DNA of 64,000 nt from Leguminivora glycinivorella (Eukaryota > Arthropoda > Insecta > Lepidoptera > Tortricidae), in assembly GCF_023078275.1 (NCBI RefSeq), contig NC_062983.1, forward strand, positions 5,697,001 through 5,761,000. The letters are read 5' to 3'. Every line of letters starts with the position of its first letter. Position 1 is the first letter of the stretch. The notes under the pieces were generated by a model that saw only the letters and a program-made list of their open reading frames with translations, did not search any database and was not told the DNA's origin. Below, one piece after another: positions 36,001 to 42,999 of the stretch. A program made the translations under genes and the position numbers.

Positions 36001-39000
36001 TGTGGTCGCGCTTAGAACAATGTCGTGGCCGAGCCCTTAGGGTGCGACTCTGTCCGCCACAGTATTACATACAATCGATAGCAGGCCCTGGCTATCGCGC
36101 GTCTCGGATCATATCCTATCATTAGCAGAGAGAGTTTGGAGAACTTAGATGCACAAAATAACGACCTCTTGTGTTCTCTCACGTGAAATCGACGAAGAAA
36201 TCATTTGTCTCCATTAGTATCGATCTCCCGTAGCCGTCTATTTATGTAGTACACGTTGGCTTCGGCGAACGCATCCCTAAGGCCCGGTATTCCGGACCCA
36301 AATACTAGAAAGTTGTTGTTGTTTTTCCTAAGGTACCCCATAAGTAGGTGCACAGGGTCAGATCCTTTCTATCTCGAGCCACCGCCTTGTCCTCGTCTGG
36401 AACGACGTCACGTGGACGTCAGTCCAAATGAGGAGGCACACTCAAAGGTTATGATAGATGGCTGCACCCTATTAGTCCATTGCACATAAAGAATTTCACA
36501 CGTAAGAGCGAAAGGATAATATTTTACTCTCACACACATATGGTTGACAGTGACATGTCTGGGCACTTGCACAGGCGCCGCCTAGCGGGATAAAATGTCA
36601 GTGTGCCTCCTCATTCCCGCAGCTCGTTCCTTACGCTCCGCCTCCAGGTGTGTATGGGGAATTTGCGGGCTCGCTTTCCTCCATAACGGACCAGCCACGA
36701 CATTGGTCTAAGGGCGACGGCGGTGAGCGGCAGCCATACGTGCAAATGAAAAGTCCCATCGCTGTGTCTCGCTCCAATGTATGACCGCTGTCGCGCTTAG
36801 ACCAATGTCGTGGCTGAGCCGTAAGGCCGCCACTCAAACGCGATACTGGCGCTGGTGGTAGCTCCTCCTCGAAGGGTATGATGGGAAAGTAATTCTGTAT
36901 TAATATTTCCAGAGGAAATGTCTCTTCCACGACGAGGTTCCCGAGCTCTATGGGGACCTGTACTCATACAGCGCTTGCATCGCCCGCTGCAGGATCAAGA
37001 CCATCCGTTCTCTTTGCAAGTGTACGCCGTACTATCTGCCTACTGGCAGGGACGGGGAGAGTGTCTGCTCGTTGACGGATCTGTCTTGCCTCAACAAATA
37101 CCGAGGTTATAATAAAAAAAAAAAATTATTTATTTTATTTAAACTTTGTTGAATGACAATTATATAAGTAAGTATATATTTTCGTATTTTATTATTAATA
37201 TCCTCATATACATATTATAGTACTTATATAAATCTCTCACACTCTAACAGATACATACCCGTACATTCAAGCAAATACTCGTACGTACACGCAGCTTAGA
37301 GTTAATACCAAACACAATTATTTAAATATACATTACTACACACAAAAAAAATGTGCAAGCTTTTTGTACTAGCTAGCTAGACACAGGGTCGTGATTTTAT
37401 GTAATTGTTAATTTATATAATAAACTTTTCACCACACCAACTGGTAAAGATCAATTTTGCTATTCGAAAACGGATAGCAAAATTGTATTTTATCCACAAG
37501 AGTGCAAAGTAATTTCATACAAATTTTAACTTGATGCCTTGAGCTGGCTAGTAGAGTTTACCTACAAATCATTATTTTGAATCATAAATATTGAATAGAT
37601 TGCTGGATTTGATTTACTTTGATGTTTTGTAGTCAGTATTTTGTTCGTGTTGGTGTGGTGAAAATTTTTGTGTTTCACTCGGTGGCAAAGTTTGTTTAAC
37701 CTACGTGGCTTGAAAGCCTCGCAACGCTCAAGATTCCACTTTTTGAATAATGGAATCTTTCGCTTGCTTTGGTATCAATATTGGCACGTGCGGTTAAACA
37801 ACAACTTTGCCCCTTGTAAAACAAATAACTATTTTTTTTTCAATCGGTCATCCGCTCTCTGTAAGTGTAACCCTTATGTCTTGCCTACTAACAAGACCTC
37901 GAAAACCCTTTGCTCACTGGGGATCTGTCGTTTGAGGTTCCCGAGCCCTTTGGGGACATGCACTATTGTACCACATCTCGGACACTGGCGATGAAATATA
38001 TGAAAGAGGCGCGTTCCTAGCACACATTCTAAGAACGCGTACTATGCTTGTATGAGTGAAATACGATAGGTCGACTGTTCGCGTTTTTGACAAGCGGTAA
38101 CTGTGAGGTAACCGAGAGGGGGTGGGCGGCACTTTCAGCGGGAAGCCGGAGTGGCCGTACTGTACGATAGTACTCTGACATTGTACTCATACAGGGCTTG
38201 CAGCGCCCACTGTAGGTGTAGGATCAAGACCATCCGTTCTCTTTGCAAGCGTACGCCGTACTACTTGCCTACTGGCAGGCACGTGGAGTGTCTGCTCATT
38301 GATGGATCTGTCTTGCCTTAACAAATATCGAGCTATTCGATCATTCGGTCTGTTTATGCCAATTGCCAATTATCGCCCGATCATGAGTTGGCCTCATCCA
38401 GTGTTGGTCTTAAAGATCCGCTCTCTATGCAAGTGTACGCCTTACTTGTACTAAATATGCAGTTGTACTACCTGCCTACGGGACAGGCAAGCACCCACGG
38501 GGAGACTGTTCGCTGTTGGATCTGTCAACCGTCGTGCCTCGACAAAATATCGAGGTAATAAATAATCCGGTCTGTTTAGGCCTTCGTCATCATCATATCA
38601 GCCATTAAGGATATTCATAATATTGTCTCAACAAATATCATTATCTATCCAAGTGGACGCGTTACTTTCTTACTGACAAACCATTTGCAATACAAGGTGT
38701 TGCAGAGGTAATGGACCATCCTCTCTCTATGCAAGAGTAGGCTTTTAAGTTTGACTTCAACCCGCCTTAATATTTGGTTCTGTTACAGAAAAGCTCCTCT
38801 ACTTCTATCCGTTCCACTCCACGGCGCCGGGGCTAGAGATGGAGCGGCTAGACTCGCTGTACTGCCCCGAATGTTTCCCGGACTGCGAGTTCACGAAACA
38901 CTCCACCAAGGCCTCGGTCACGCCGTTCCGGGACACGAGCAAGTGAGTCAGGACACATCCGGGGCTAGACTCTCTACTGTCCCTGTTTCCCGGACTGCGA

Positions 39001-42000
39001 GTTCACGAAGCATTCCACCAAGGCCTCGGTCACGCCGTTCCGGGACACGAGCAAGTGAGTCAGGACACACCCGGGGCTAGACTCTCTACTGTCCCTGTTT
39101 CCCGGACTGCGAGTTCACGAAGCATTCCACCAGGGCCTCGGTCACGCCGTTCCGGGACACGAGCAAGTGAGTCAGGACACACCCGGGGCTAGACTCTCTA
39201 CTGTCCCTGTTTCCCGGACTGCGAGTTCACGAAGCATTCCACCAAGGCCTCGGTCACGCCGTTCCGGGACACGAGCAAGTGAGTCAGGACACACCCGGGG
39301 CTAGACTCTCTACTGTCCCTGTTTCCCGGACTGCGAGTTCACGAAGCATTCCACCAAGGCCTCGGTCACGCCGTTCCGGGACACGAGCAAGTGAGTCAGG
39401 ACACACCCGGGGCTAGACTCTCTACTGTCCCTGTTTCCCGGACTGCGAGTTCACGAAGCATTCCACCAAGGCCTCGGTCACGCCGTTCCGGGACACGAGC
39501 AAGTGAGTCAGGACACATCCGGGGCTAGACTCTCTACTGTCCCTGTTTCCCGGACTGCGAGTTCACGAAGCATTCCACCAAGGCCTCGGTCACGCCGTTC
39601 CGGGACACGAGCAAGTGAGTCAGGACACACCCGGGGCTAGACTCTCTACTGTCCCTGTTTCCCGGACTGCGAGTTCACGAAGCATTCCACCAAGGCCTCG
39701 GTCACGCCGTTCCGGGACACGAGCAAGTGAGTCAGGACACACCCGGGGCTAGACTCTCTACTGTCCCTGTTTCCCGGACTGCGAGTTCACGAAGCATTCC
39801 ACCAGGGCCTCGGTCACGCCGTTCCGGGACATTAGCAAGTGAGTCTCTAACGTTGCAGGCGTCCTCAAACTACTTAAAGTAAAATCCATAAACCTACGGA
39901 CCAAATTGACAAGTAAGTGTGAACGAATGTTGCCACAGTTTGGCCAGTGTCGTTCTTATCGATATTAAAATTATGATTACATCGTAGATTTAAGGTGCAC
40001 CGAGACGGGACAATGAAATTGGCAATTTGATCGGCTAATCAATATACCAACTTTTTCTGTGATTTCGACAGATCAAAAGGTCTGTAGACCTCTAATTAGA
40101 AATATTTTTTTTATTTCGAAGCAGCAATAATATTATTCGAAAATTATATAGATATTTATGACATACTTGCCATAGCGTGACAGATAATTGATTATCGTCG
40201 GACATGGTATTTTATTTTTTACCTACAGGCTCGGAAACCTTTTTATGTTTTAAAACTAGTGGGTAAAAATGCATGGCATCCATCCACTACCTCGAAGATA
40301 CATAGAACAAACCAAAATGAGTACCTCTTATTTGAAACTAATATACTTATTCTTGATTTAAACTTGTCTGTTGTATGTACTTTACAACTTGTCGATATAT
40401 TGTTATCGACATATAGTACCCTTCCCTATTTTAATTTTGCTGTTCCTGGTATCATTTTTCCTGTCAGTCATTTGTCAATTTAGTCCGTAGGATTATGAAT
40501 TTTACTTTAGGTACCATCTATTTTTATGAAATAGGTAGCTAACCAGCAGACGAGCCGTCTGATGGGAAGGAGTCATCGCCGCCAATGGACATAAGCAACA
40601 TCAGAGCCATTTATGCGTTGCCGACCTTTAAGAACCCTAATTACCTGGCTTCTTGAAGAACCCCATATCATAGCGCAACGGAAACACCTCATAAGGTAGC
40701 TCATTCCACAACTTGCACGTTCTGGGCAAAAACGAGCAAGAGGCCCGTTTGTTCTTGGTTAGCCAGGTGTCGAGAAAGTAAGGATTTGACGGCCCGTGTG
40801 CTTGGTTCCTACCGACGTAGTATTTTTAACCCCCGACGCAAAAACGACGGTGTTATAAGTTACACTTGTCTGTCTGTCTGTGACATTGTAGCTCCCGTAG
40901 ATTTAGTTTTTTTTGTAAGCTGAATTAGTCAGGAGGGATCGGGAGTGTTCTTAACAATGTTTGATGGAAATCATTCCACTCTGTCGGGAATTTTTCCAAA
41001 ATTTAAATTTTGTGGTTACCTAACCACAATCTAGAGTCTATTCGGACTTTTTATTTCACAAAGACTAATCAAATCTGCCAATTTCATCTCGTCTGGACAG
41101 ACCTGGCGACGCCGTCACCATTCTCGATTTTCACTCGTTTGTAATATTTTACTTACGCCCCATGTTATACAATGTACTATTATCCCCCAGGAAAGGCCTG
41201 AACGTGACAGAATCAAGTAATACTGCGACGGTGTATATCTACCAACCCACGAACGATGGTGTGCTAGATCGACTCGATGTGGTGTCATACTGGTACGAAA
41301 TACTGAGTAAGTAATATTTGACAATTAGTTAGGTACTCTTTAGTTTTTACAAGCCTTTCACTTGTCCCGTTAGGGTGTCCCCAAACTTATCAATGCGGAA
41401 TCTGATCTAGCCGGCCAAATATCGCTCGTTTGCATGAAGACGCTTAATACGCGTCGTCGTAGCTGAACGCATGGTCATACTAACGAGCGATTTTTGGTCT
41501 GCCTAAGGTGGTGTTGCTGTAGGTTTGGGGAGACCCTTATTTATCAGTGTTTGTCAGTGTGGGTCAAATCTTGGAAGTAAAATTTGACTCACAGACCCTT
41601 TCTGAATGAACTGATATTTTTCCCGTTACCTAGTATACCTACCCCCTTATTCATAAACGTTCACTAAAGTTATCACGCCGATGAAAATCGTTTGTCCCTT
41701 TCCGACGTGTTGGTGTGATAGAAAGGGACAAATGACTTTTTTCGGCTTGATAACTTTGGTGAATAAGGGGGCTAATAAATAATTAAGGCGTAGATGGCGT
41801 AGGCGAGAGGCCGGCAACCTGTCACTGCTATGTCACAATTGCGTGTTCTTTCAACACCTTAATTGCCAAGTAAGGCTGGCACTAAAACTTGAGTAGTTTC
41901 ATGTGCTCTGATTACTCCTTTGGGATACATCATCATATCAGCCCTTAATCGCCCACTGCTGAGTATAGGCCTCTCTTCTATATTCCTATTTTGAATTAGT

Positions 42001-42988
42001 CGGAATTATTGTAAACAAAGGTGTGGTCGGTGCTATAAAAAATTTGCACCATTCGAGGTATTAAAATTGCCGATATTTTACAAGTTTATTAAAAGTCTTT
42101 ACATATTCCATTACACAAATAATGACTCTGTTTAAACGAAAATAAATTTAATTGTTGGTTTTGTAAGTATCTGATATGACAGAACTTCGTAAATTTTGGA
42201 CCGATTACTTTGAAAACCCCTGACTTGAACTGCACGTGTTAGTTTAACAGTGACAGCAGTTTGTTTACGATTATTCCGTTCAATTCATAATGGGATTATA
42301 GTCTCATCCAGTTGTGTCTCGCAATTTTCCGAATGTCGTCCACCCAACGAGCCAACGAATGCCAAGCGGCCACCATTCCATTAACATTTTAGTCCACCTG
42401 CCATCACCTAAGGCCCTGGTTTCTCTGACCACCCGCCGCCGGCGGCCGGCGACCGACGCGGGTCCGCGACCGACGACGTTCGAATGTGTTGTTCAGAAAT
42501 TATTGAGGGTGGTTTCTCTGAAACGTCGCCGGCGGCGGGTAGGTCGACGGGCGAAGGTCACACGCCGCACGCGACGGTCTGTATTCGTTTTGTAGAATAG
42601 CAACGGACGGCGGGTGGCGTCTTGATATGGAAAATGACTGATTTCACAGCAACATGGGATACAGGCGTGTGTATTATGTAGGTACAGTCAACCAAACGGA
42701 ACCGTAGGCCACTCTACAACCATGTCAAAATGACAAGCAGTAAGAGATTTCTTACAATCTGATTTATAACGTCACTATGATATAGTTCTACAGTGGCCTA
42801 GGGTTCCAATTGGTTGACTGTACATACAATTGTATTTATATTTAAATGTCTTACAAATTTCAGGTAATGTCGGTGGCTTCGCTGGCGTTCTTGTCGGATT
42901 CTCTATAGTTATCATATTCGAGATCATTTATTTTTTCATCCTCCGATTCATTCAAGTTCTTTACACAAATTGGAAATTATATTATTAA
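18502..42988 (+). CDS. Pickpocket-type DEG/ENaC sodium channel subunit (11 coding exons, 529 residues)
   Basis: Coding exons: 18502-18612, 19240-19319, 20893-21099, 22977-23151, 24626-24771, 35138-35270, 35379-35528, 36913-37105, 38789-38942, 41191-41306, 42864-42988. Every intron has GT-AG ends, phases agree throughout, and the sum is 1590 bp. The product has the DEG/ENaC plan: cytosolic N-terminus, TM1 at about 65-86 (IFWIILTALTFGAVIYMLL), the FPAVAVCN block after it, a cysteine-rich ectodomain with the ASC-type CIARCRIKTIRSLCKC cluster (356-371) and CPECFPDCEFTK, then TM2 with the GFS selectivity filter at 500-502. Family members form trimeric amiloride-sensitive Na+ channels used in taste, touch and humidity sensing; which one this is cannot be told. 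The usual HG gating motif before TM1 reads VG (49-50). Intron 5 is 10.4 kb and holds a Helitron. The 5' UTR exon and promoter were not found. Confidence 0.9.
18645..18870 (-). mobile_element. TCTG-rich dispersed repeat, minus copy
   Basis: Runs from AAAATTTTGAAAAAACTCCG through GACAGACAGACAG to GCGTCGGGGGTTAAAA. Together with 18208-18475 it forms an inverted pair about 170 bp apart around exon 1. Confidence 0.75.
19040..19198 (-). mobile_element. Short Helitron fragment (family at 3605)
   Basis: The minus strand carries the CCCATTTATAATATTAGTAT end and the adjoining kinetoplast-like TTTGTTTGTCCG zone. Its CTAG end is not evident, so it is truncated. Confidence 0.55.
19240..19319 (+). CDS. 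Pickpocket exon 2
   Basis: TTTGACAG acceptor and GTAAGG donor; residues 38-64, VLRDYVQHCSLVGFKQVCER and onward. This is the pre-TM1 segment; the position normally His of the HG motif is Val49. Confidence 0.85.
19877..20060 (+). repeat. GGGATGTCCC repeat, first copy of a duplicated block
   Basis: The block from GGCAGGGCAGATGTCATAAT to the GGGACATCCCGGGGAACCGA tandem units and a (TA)n tract is repeated at 20661-20880. Together with the exon copy at 20474 it forms the upstream unit of a tandem duplication. Confidence 0.65.
20062..20457 (-). mobile_element. tRNA-derived SINE
   Basis: On the minus strand a tRNA-like head (TCTGGCTCAATCGGTAGTG, loop CTGCTAA, GTGGGTTCGAATCCCGG) at about 20387-20455 is followed by a body and ends near a (TTTA)n stretch at 20064-20077. 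The head carries pol III A- and B-box-like motifs. It is inserted in the (TA)n tract of the first duplicated block, which explains why that block is longer than the second. Confidence 0.7.
20474..20660 (+). pseudogene. Partial duplicate of pickpocket exon 3, lacking a donor
   Basis: 187 bp identical to 20893-21079, with the same TTTTCCCGCAG acceptor, but it runs into GGCAGGGCAG in place of the exon end and donor. If included it would read 27 or so foreign codons to a stop. It arose by tandem duplication together with 19877-20060. Confidence 0.85.
20661..20880 (+). repeat. GGGATGTCCC repeat, second copy
   Basis: Repeats 19877-20060 with one more GGGACATCCC-type unit. It lies between the two exon 3 copies. 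Confidence 0.65.
20893..21099 (+). CDS. Pickpocket exon 3 (TM1), intact copy
   Basis: Acceptor TTTTCCCGCAG and donor GTAAGC. It encodes TM1 and the conserved FPAVAVCNINRI block. A 187-bp identical partial copy lies upstream at 20474-20660; only this copy carries the 3' end and donor. Confidence 0.9.
21655..22350 (-). mobile_element. LINE 3' fragment with nested TCTG repeat
   Basis: The minus strand of 22255-22350 encodes DRLWNSLPVELRRSQSIASF and onward, the C-terminus of a LINE ORF2. The 3' UTR ends in (TTGTA)n at 21659-21680. A TCTG-family repeat (21725-21965, minus) is inserted in the UTR. Confidence 0.7.
21725..21965 (-). mobile_element. TCTG-rich dispersed repeat nested in LINE
   Basis: Complete minus copy from TTTTGAAAAAACCCCCGACC to GCGTCGGGGGTTAAAA. 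Confidence 0.75.
22715..22850 (-). mobile_element. Short Helitron fragment
   Basis: Minus-strand member of the family at 3605 ending CCCATTTATAATATTAGTAT. It is preceded at 22645-22725 by part of repeat E (also at 30428 and 45060). Confidence 0.55.
22977..23151 (+). CDS. Pickpocket exon 4
   Basis: TTTTCAG acceptor and GTAAGT donor. It encodes an ectodomain segment with two N-glycosylation sequons (NIT and NET), phase 2 in and 0 out. Confidence 0.9.
23196..23450 (-). mobile_element. Short non-autonomous Helitron
   Basis: On the minus strand it begins TCCATACTAATATTATAAAT and ends GCGGCGGGCAACAA followed by CTAG and a host T, so both Helitron termini (5' TC, 3' CTAG) are visible. It lies in pickpocket intron 4. 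Confidence 0.65.
23985..24190 (+). repeat. Dispersed repeat F
   Basis: About 200 bp starting AAAACTAGATGGCGCTGTTT and ending in AATAGGTGGCGC recurs at 32685-32890. The two ends share a GGCGC motif. No ORF. Confidence 0.6.
24626..24771 (+). CDS. Pickpocket exon 5
   Basis: TTTGACAG acceptor and GTATTT donor. It encodes LAPSCDEMLRRCSWNGQLVN through GHCCAFNYAL, the cysteine-rich finger and palm region typical of pickpockets (the FTxxGxCxxFN-like box). Confidence 0.9.
25217..25299. mobile_element. Palindrome with TACGGTC/TACAGTC termini inside Helitron
   Basis: Arms of about 35 bp (GGTCAGCCAAGAAAGTGG and its inverse) around a short loop. The second Helitron copy carries the same palindrome at 59279-59361, so it was present before the copies separated. 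Confidence 0.7.
25965..28060 (-). mobile_element. 5'-truncated LINE with (ATGAATT)n tail
   Basis: The minus-strand element ends in four ATGAATT heptamers (25965-25994), has a 3' UTR to about 26446, and an RT coding region to about 28050. It is inserted in repeat G; flanking ATATACATAT-like sequence may be the target duplication. Confidence 0.75.
26447..28050 (-). pseudogene. LINE reverse transcriptase, one frameshift
   Basis: The minus strand encodes RT blocks SQYRPIALLPTISKLFEKAM, LLLDMSKAYDRVSHD, SIPQGSVTG, CVMFADDVSILI, then the thumb and the C-terminal tail. The frame breaks at a GGGGG run near 26872: before it the protein reads LQYGVILWG, after it STDVQQLFILQKQCIRI. A single-base length change there accounts for the break. 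The endonuclease is missing. Since homopolymers are error-prone, the frameshift could be a sequencing artefact. Confidence 0.8.
28085..28500 (+). repeat. CCCATC/CCCTAT hexanucleotide array
   Basis: Degenerate hexamers on a CCC(T/C)(A/G)T(C) theme, with pure CCCATC blocks, a CCCACC block and CCCTAT blocks. The long proline-, serine- and tyrosine-rich open frames over it on both strands come from the repeat period and are not genes. It is part of the Helitron. Confidence 0.85.
28507..29957 (+). repeat. Helitron internal direct repeats of about 410-450 bp
   Basis: Starts near 28507, 28914, 29367 and 29813 share GAATTTTGAAAAATCCTTTC, CTAGGACCAGCGGTTTCGG and GATATGTCAGTCAGTCAGT blocks. The homologous zone in the other copy is 60362-61823. 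Confidence 0.75.
30021..30064. repeat. (CA)n microsatellite
   Basis: About 22 uninterrupted CA dinucleotides. Confidence 0.9.
30428..30565 (+). repeat. Dispersed repeat E (CGCGAAACGAAAACGAAACG)
   Basis: Shared with 45060-45225 and partly 22645-22725; blocks CAAATGGCATTTCTGCGACG, GCGAAAGGTAGTCTGGCT and GAGCGTTT. Its ends (GTAGCCAAATGGC and GCATTTGGTTACG) are roughly inverted. Confidence 0.6.
30968..31503 (+). repeat. Dispersed repeat G, continuous copy
   Basis: Begins AGGGTTCCGTAGTCAACTAG with a (TCTG/TCCG)n tract and ends GAGCGTGGCCCGACACGCTC plus TTGGCCGG. Ends with AGGGTTCCGTAG and CTACGGAACCCT are inverted. It serves as the empty-site reference for the LINE at 25965-28060. Confidence 0.7.
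31728..31965 (+). repeat. Dispersed repeat A, second copy
   Basis: Matches 1073-1315 over its length. Confidence 0.6.
31966..32680. other. No gene seen
   Basis: Intronic DNA of the pickpocket gene. Some mirrored phrases (AAACTTTT, TTTCATGAAG) suggest an old foldback repeat but I cannot define ends. Confidence 0.4.
32685..32890 (+). repeat. Dispersed repeat F, second copy
   Basis: Matches 23985-24190, including AAAACTAGATGGCGCTGTTT and the TTTAATATCATGATATCA palindrome. Confidence 0.6.
32955..33094. mobile_element. Palindromic MITE with TACAGTC termini
   Basis: Ends GTACAGTCAGCAGCAGAAGT and its inverse; arms of about 60 bp also pair GCAAGGTGTTCA with TGAACACCTTGC. Interior unrelated to the other TACAGTC palindromes. 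Confidence 0.7.
33421..33547. mobile_element. GC-rich palindromic MITE
   Basis: Arms of 41 bp with GCCGCGAGAGTATGTCGCCG and its inverse, only a few mismatches, around a 43-bp loop. Confidence 0.7.
33649..33728 (-). repeat. 32-bp tandem repeat, about 2.5 copies
   Basis: CGTGACGCACTGAAAAAATT units start at 33649, 33681 and 33713 with identical sequence. Confidence 0.85.
33763..33996. mobile_element. Inverted-repeat element (GGTACAGCGGGGCAAA ends)
   Basis: Left end AAGGTACAGCGGGGCAAA, AATTCGACTGG; right end CCAGTCGAGATTTGCCCCGC and TGTACCTT. A related half-site lies inside both Helitrons (25165-25215 and 59230-59270). Confidence 0.6.
34495..34690 (+). mobile_element. LINE ORF2 C-terminal fragment
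   Basis: Encodes ARWVDHIRKIASHKWMRLAQ and DREKWRTRSEAL followed by a tail like that at 2355 and 41928. 5'-truncated relic in intron 5. Confidence 0.65.
34690..35130. other. No gene seen; LINE-like 3' tail and intron
   Basis: AACAAACAAACAAAGCATTT near 34765 looks like a LINE 3' tail in minus orientation. A GGGGG-rich patch is at 34990-35020. Confidence 0.4.
35138..35270 (+). CDS. Pickpocket exon 6
   Basis: A T-run then TTTCAG acceptor; GTAAGA donor. It encodes AGSHHGLMVVLDPLLEDYAY, the GLxVxL box that follows FN in the family. Confidence 0.9.
35379..35528 (+). CDS. Pickpocket exon 7
   Basis: TTTATAG acceptor and GTGAGT donor, phase 0 at both ends. It encodes IYLFDPTHYVDPSGGRVL and the SARQIATNEVRKYPL segment. 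Confidence 0.9.
35651..36037. mobile_element. Palindromic MITE H split by element C
   Basis: The left part (CCCAGCCACGACATTGGTCT, AAGCGCGACAGCGGTGAG and its inverse at 35745-35770) and the right end (GCGCTTAGAACAATGTCGTG, GCCGAGCC at 36008-36035) belong to the family at 36687, 43570, 48205 and 50102. Element C (35775-36004) is inserted with GTCGCGC duplications. Confidence 0.7.
35775..36004 (-). mobile_element. 230-bp element C, second copy with 7-bp duplication
   Basis: Inverted relative to 13960-14189 and the same length. Flanked by GTCGCGC at 35768-35774 and 36005-36011, a duplicated part of the MITE H sequence it entered. Confidence 0.8.
36687..36821. mobile_element. Palindromic MITE H with TAA duplication
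   Basis: Ends CGGACCAGCCACGACATTGG and CCAATGTCGTGGCTGAGCCG are inverted; TAA flanks both sides (36684-36686 and 36822-36824). TAA duplication fits PIF/Harbinger-type insertion. It lies about 90 bp before pickpocket exon 8. Confidence 0.75.
36913..37105 (+). CDS. Pickpocket exon 8 (ASC cysteine signature)
   Basis: TTTCCAG acceptor; the donor GTTATA is unusually weak. It encodes the R/KxC, YSYSACIARCRIKTIRSLCK and CTPYYLP segments that define the amiloride-sensitive channel signature. Decayed tandem copies follow at 37855-38735. Confidence 0.9.
37855..38735 (+). pseudogene. Decayed tandem copies of pickpocket exon 8
   Basis: Pieces of exon 8 recur in order: 37855-37912 (CTCTGTAAGTGTAACCC and onward, 3' half), 37930-37964 (5' half), 38183-38335 (YSYR-like start to the exon end, best preserved), 38405-38552 (3' half with an insertion), and fragments at 38630-38665 and 38711-38735. 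All carry frameshifts, missing ends or lost donors. The copy split by element C at 37972-38175 shows that the duplications predate that insertion. Confidence 0.75.
37972..38175 (-). mobile_element. Element C, third copy, truncated
   Basis: Begins CACATCTCGGACACTGGCGA and ends near GATAGTACTCT, lacking the last 25 bp or so. Inserted in an exon 8 copy. Confidence 0.7.
38789..38942 (+). CDS. Pickpocket exon 9, parental copy
   Basis: GTTACAG acceptor and GTGAGT donor. It encodes EKLLYFYPFHST, then CPECFPDCEFTKHSTKAS. Eight further copies of its last 69 bp plus the first 43 bp of the intron follow directly. Reading past this donor gives a TGA at once, so splicing here is needed. Confidence 0.9.
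38943..39838 (+). repeat. Eight 112-bp tandem units spanning the exon 9 donor
   Basis: Units begin at 38943, 39055, 39167, 39279, 39391, 39503, 39615 and 39727. Each holds 43 bp of intron start (GTGAGTCAGGACAC...) and the last 69 bp of exon 9. All share two changes from the parental exon (GAAACACTCC to GAAGCATTCC). Each copy ends at an intact GTGAGT donor; the last has ATTAGCAA before it. No canonical acceptor precedes the exon piece. The unit is not a multiple of three. Confidence 0.9.
40515..40800 (-). mobile_element. LINE ORF2 C-terminal fragment
   Basis: The minus strand encodes LTKNKRASCSFLPRTCKLWN followed by ELPYEVFPLRYDMGFFKK and a stop, then a 3' UTR with CAGACGGCTCGTCTGCTGG. Confidence 0.7.
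40828..41030 (+). mobile_element. TCTG-rich dispersed repeat, eroded
   Basis: TAACCCCCGACGC start, short TCTG tract, GTAGCTCCCG, then a diverged end. Confidence 0.65.
41191..41306 (+). CDS. Pickpocket exon 10
   Basis: TATCCCCCAG acceptor and GTAAGT donor. It encodes a sequon (NVT) and VYIYQPTNDGVLDRLDVVSY with WYEIL, the pre-TM2 wrist segment. Confidence 0.9.
41642..41771. mobile_element. Palindromic MITE (CCCCCTTATTCA ends)
   Basis: Arms of about 55 bp: CCCCCTTATTCA with TGAATAAGGGGG, AAAGTTATCA with TGATAACTTT, TTGTCCCTTTC with GAAAGGGACAA. Confidence 0.75.
41775..41930 (-). repeat. Dispersed repeat D, minus copy
   Basis: Reverse complement of part of 17740-17965. Confidence 0.55.
41928..41990 (-). 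mobile_element. LINE 3' coding tail fragment
   Basis: Minus strand matches the AQQWAIKG tail seen at 2355-2430. Confidence 0.55.
42405..42605. other. GC-rich patch in intron 10
   Basis: A 200-bp stretch dense in CG (CCGCCGCCGGCGGCCGGCG) inside AT-rich intron. TGGTTTCTCTGA occurs twice (42418 and 42510), hinting at an internal repeat or MITE. The Arg-rich open frame over it has no family features. Confidence 0.5.
42682..42823. mobile_element. Palindromic MITE with TACAGTC termini
   Basis: Ends GTACAGTCAACCAA and TTGGTTGACTGTAC, with GGCCACT and AGTGGCC inside. It ends 40 bp before the acceptor of pickpocket exon 11. Confidence 0.7.
42864..42988 (+). CDS. Pickpocket exon 11 (TM2, stop)
   Basis: AATTTCAG acceptor. 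It encodes NVGGFAGVLVGFSIVIIFEI and the rest of TM2 with the GFS filter, a short cytosolic tail, and TAA at 42986-42988. A candidate AATAAA-like signal is at 43024-43031. Confidence 0.9.
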
Positions 42989-42999
42989 AGAAACAAGAG

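Noticed and set aside
35402..36125. ORFs over 35,402-36,125 as extra exons or genes
   Set aside because: They read through exon 7 out of frame or through MITE H and element C; only the exon 7 frame fits the channel.
42314..42595. Arg-rich 93-codon protein
   Set aside because: Produced by the GC-rich patch; no start context, splice support or family similarity.
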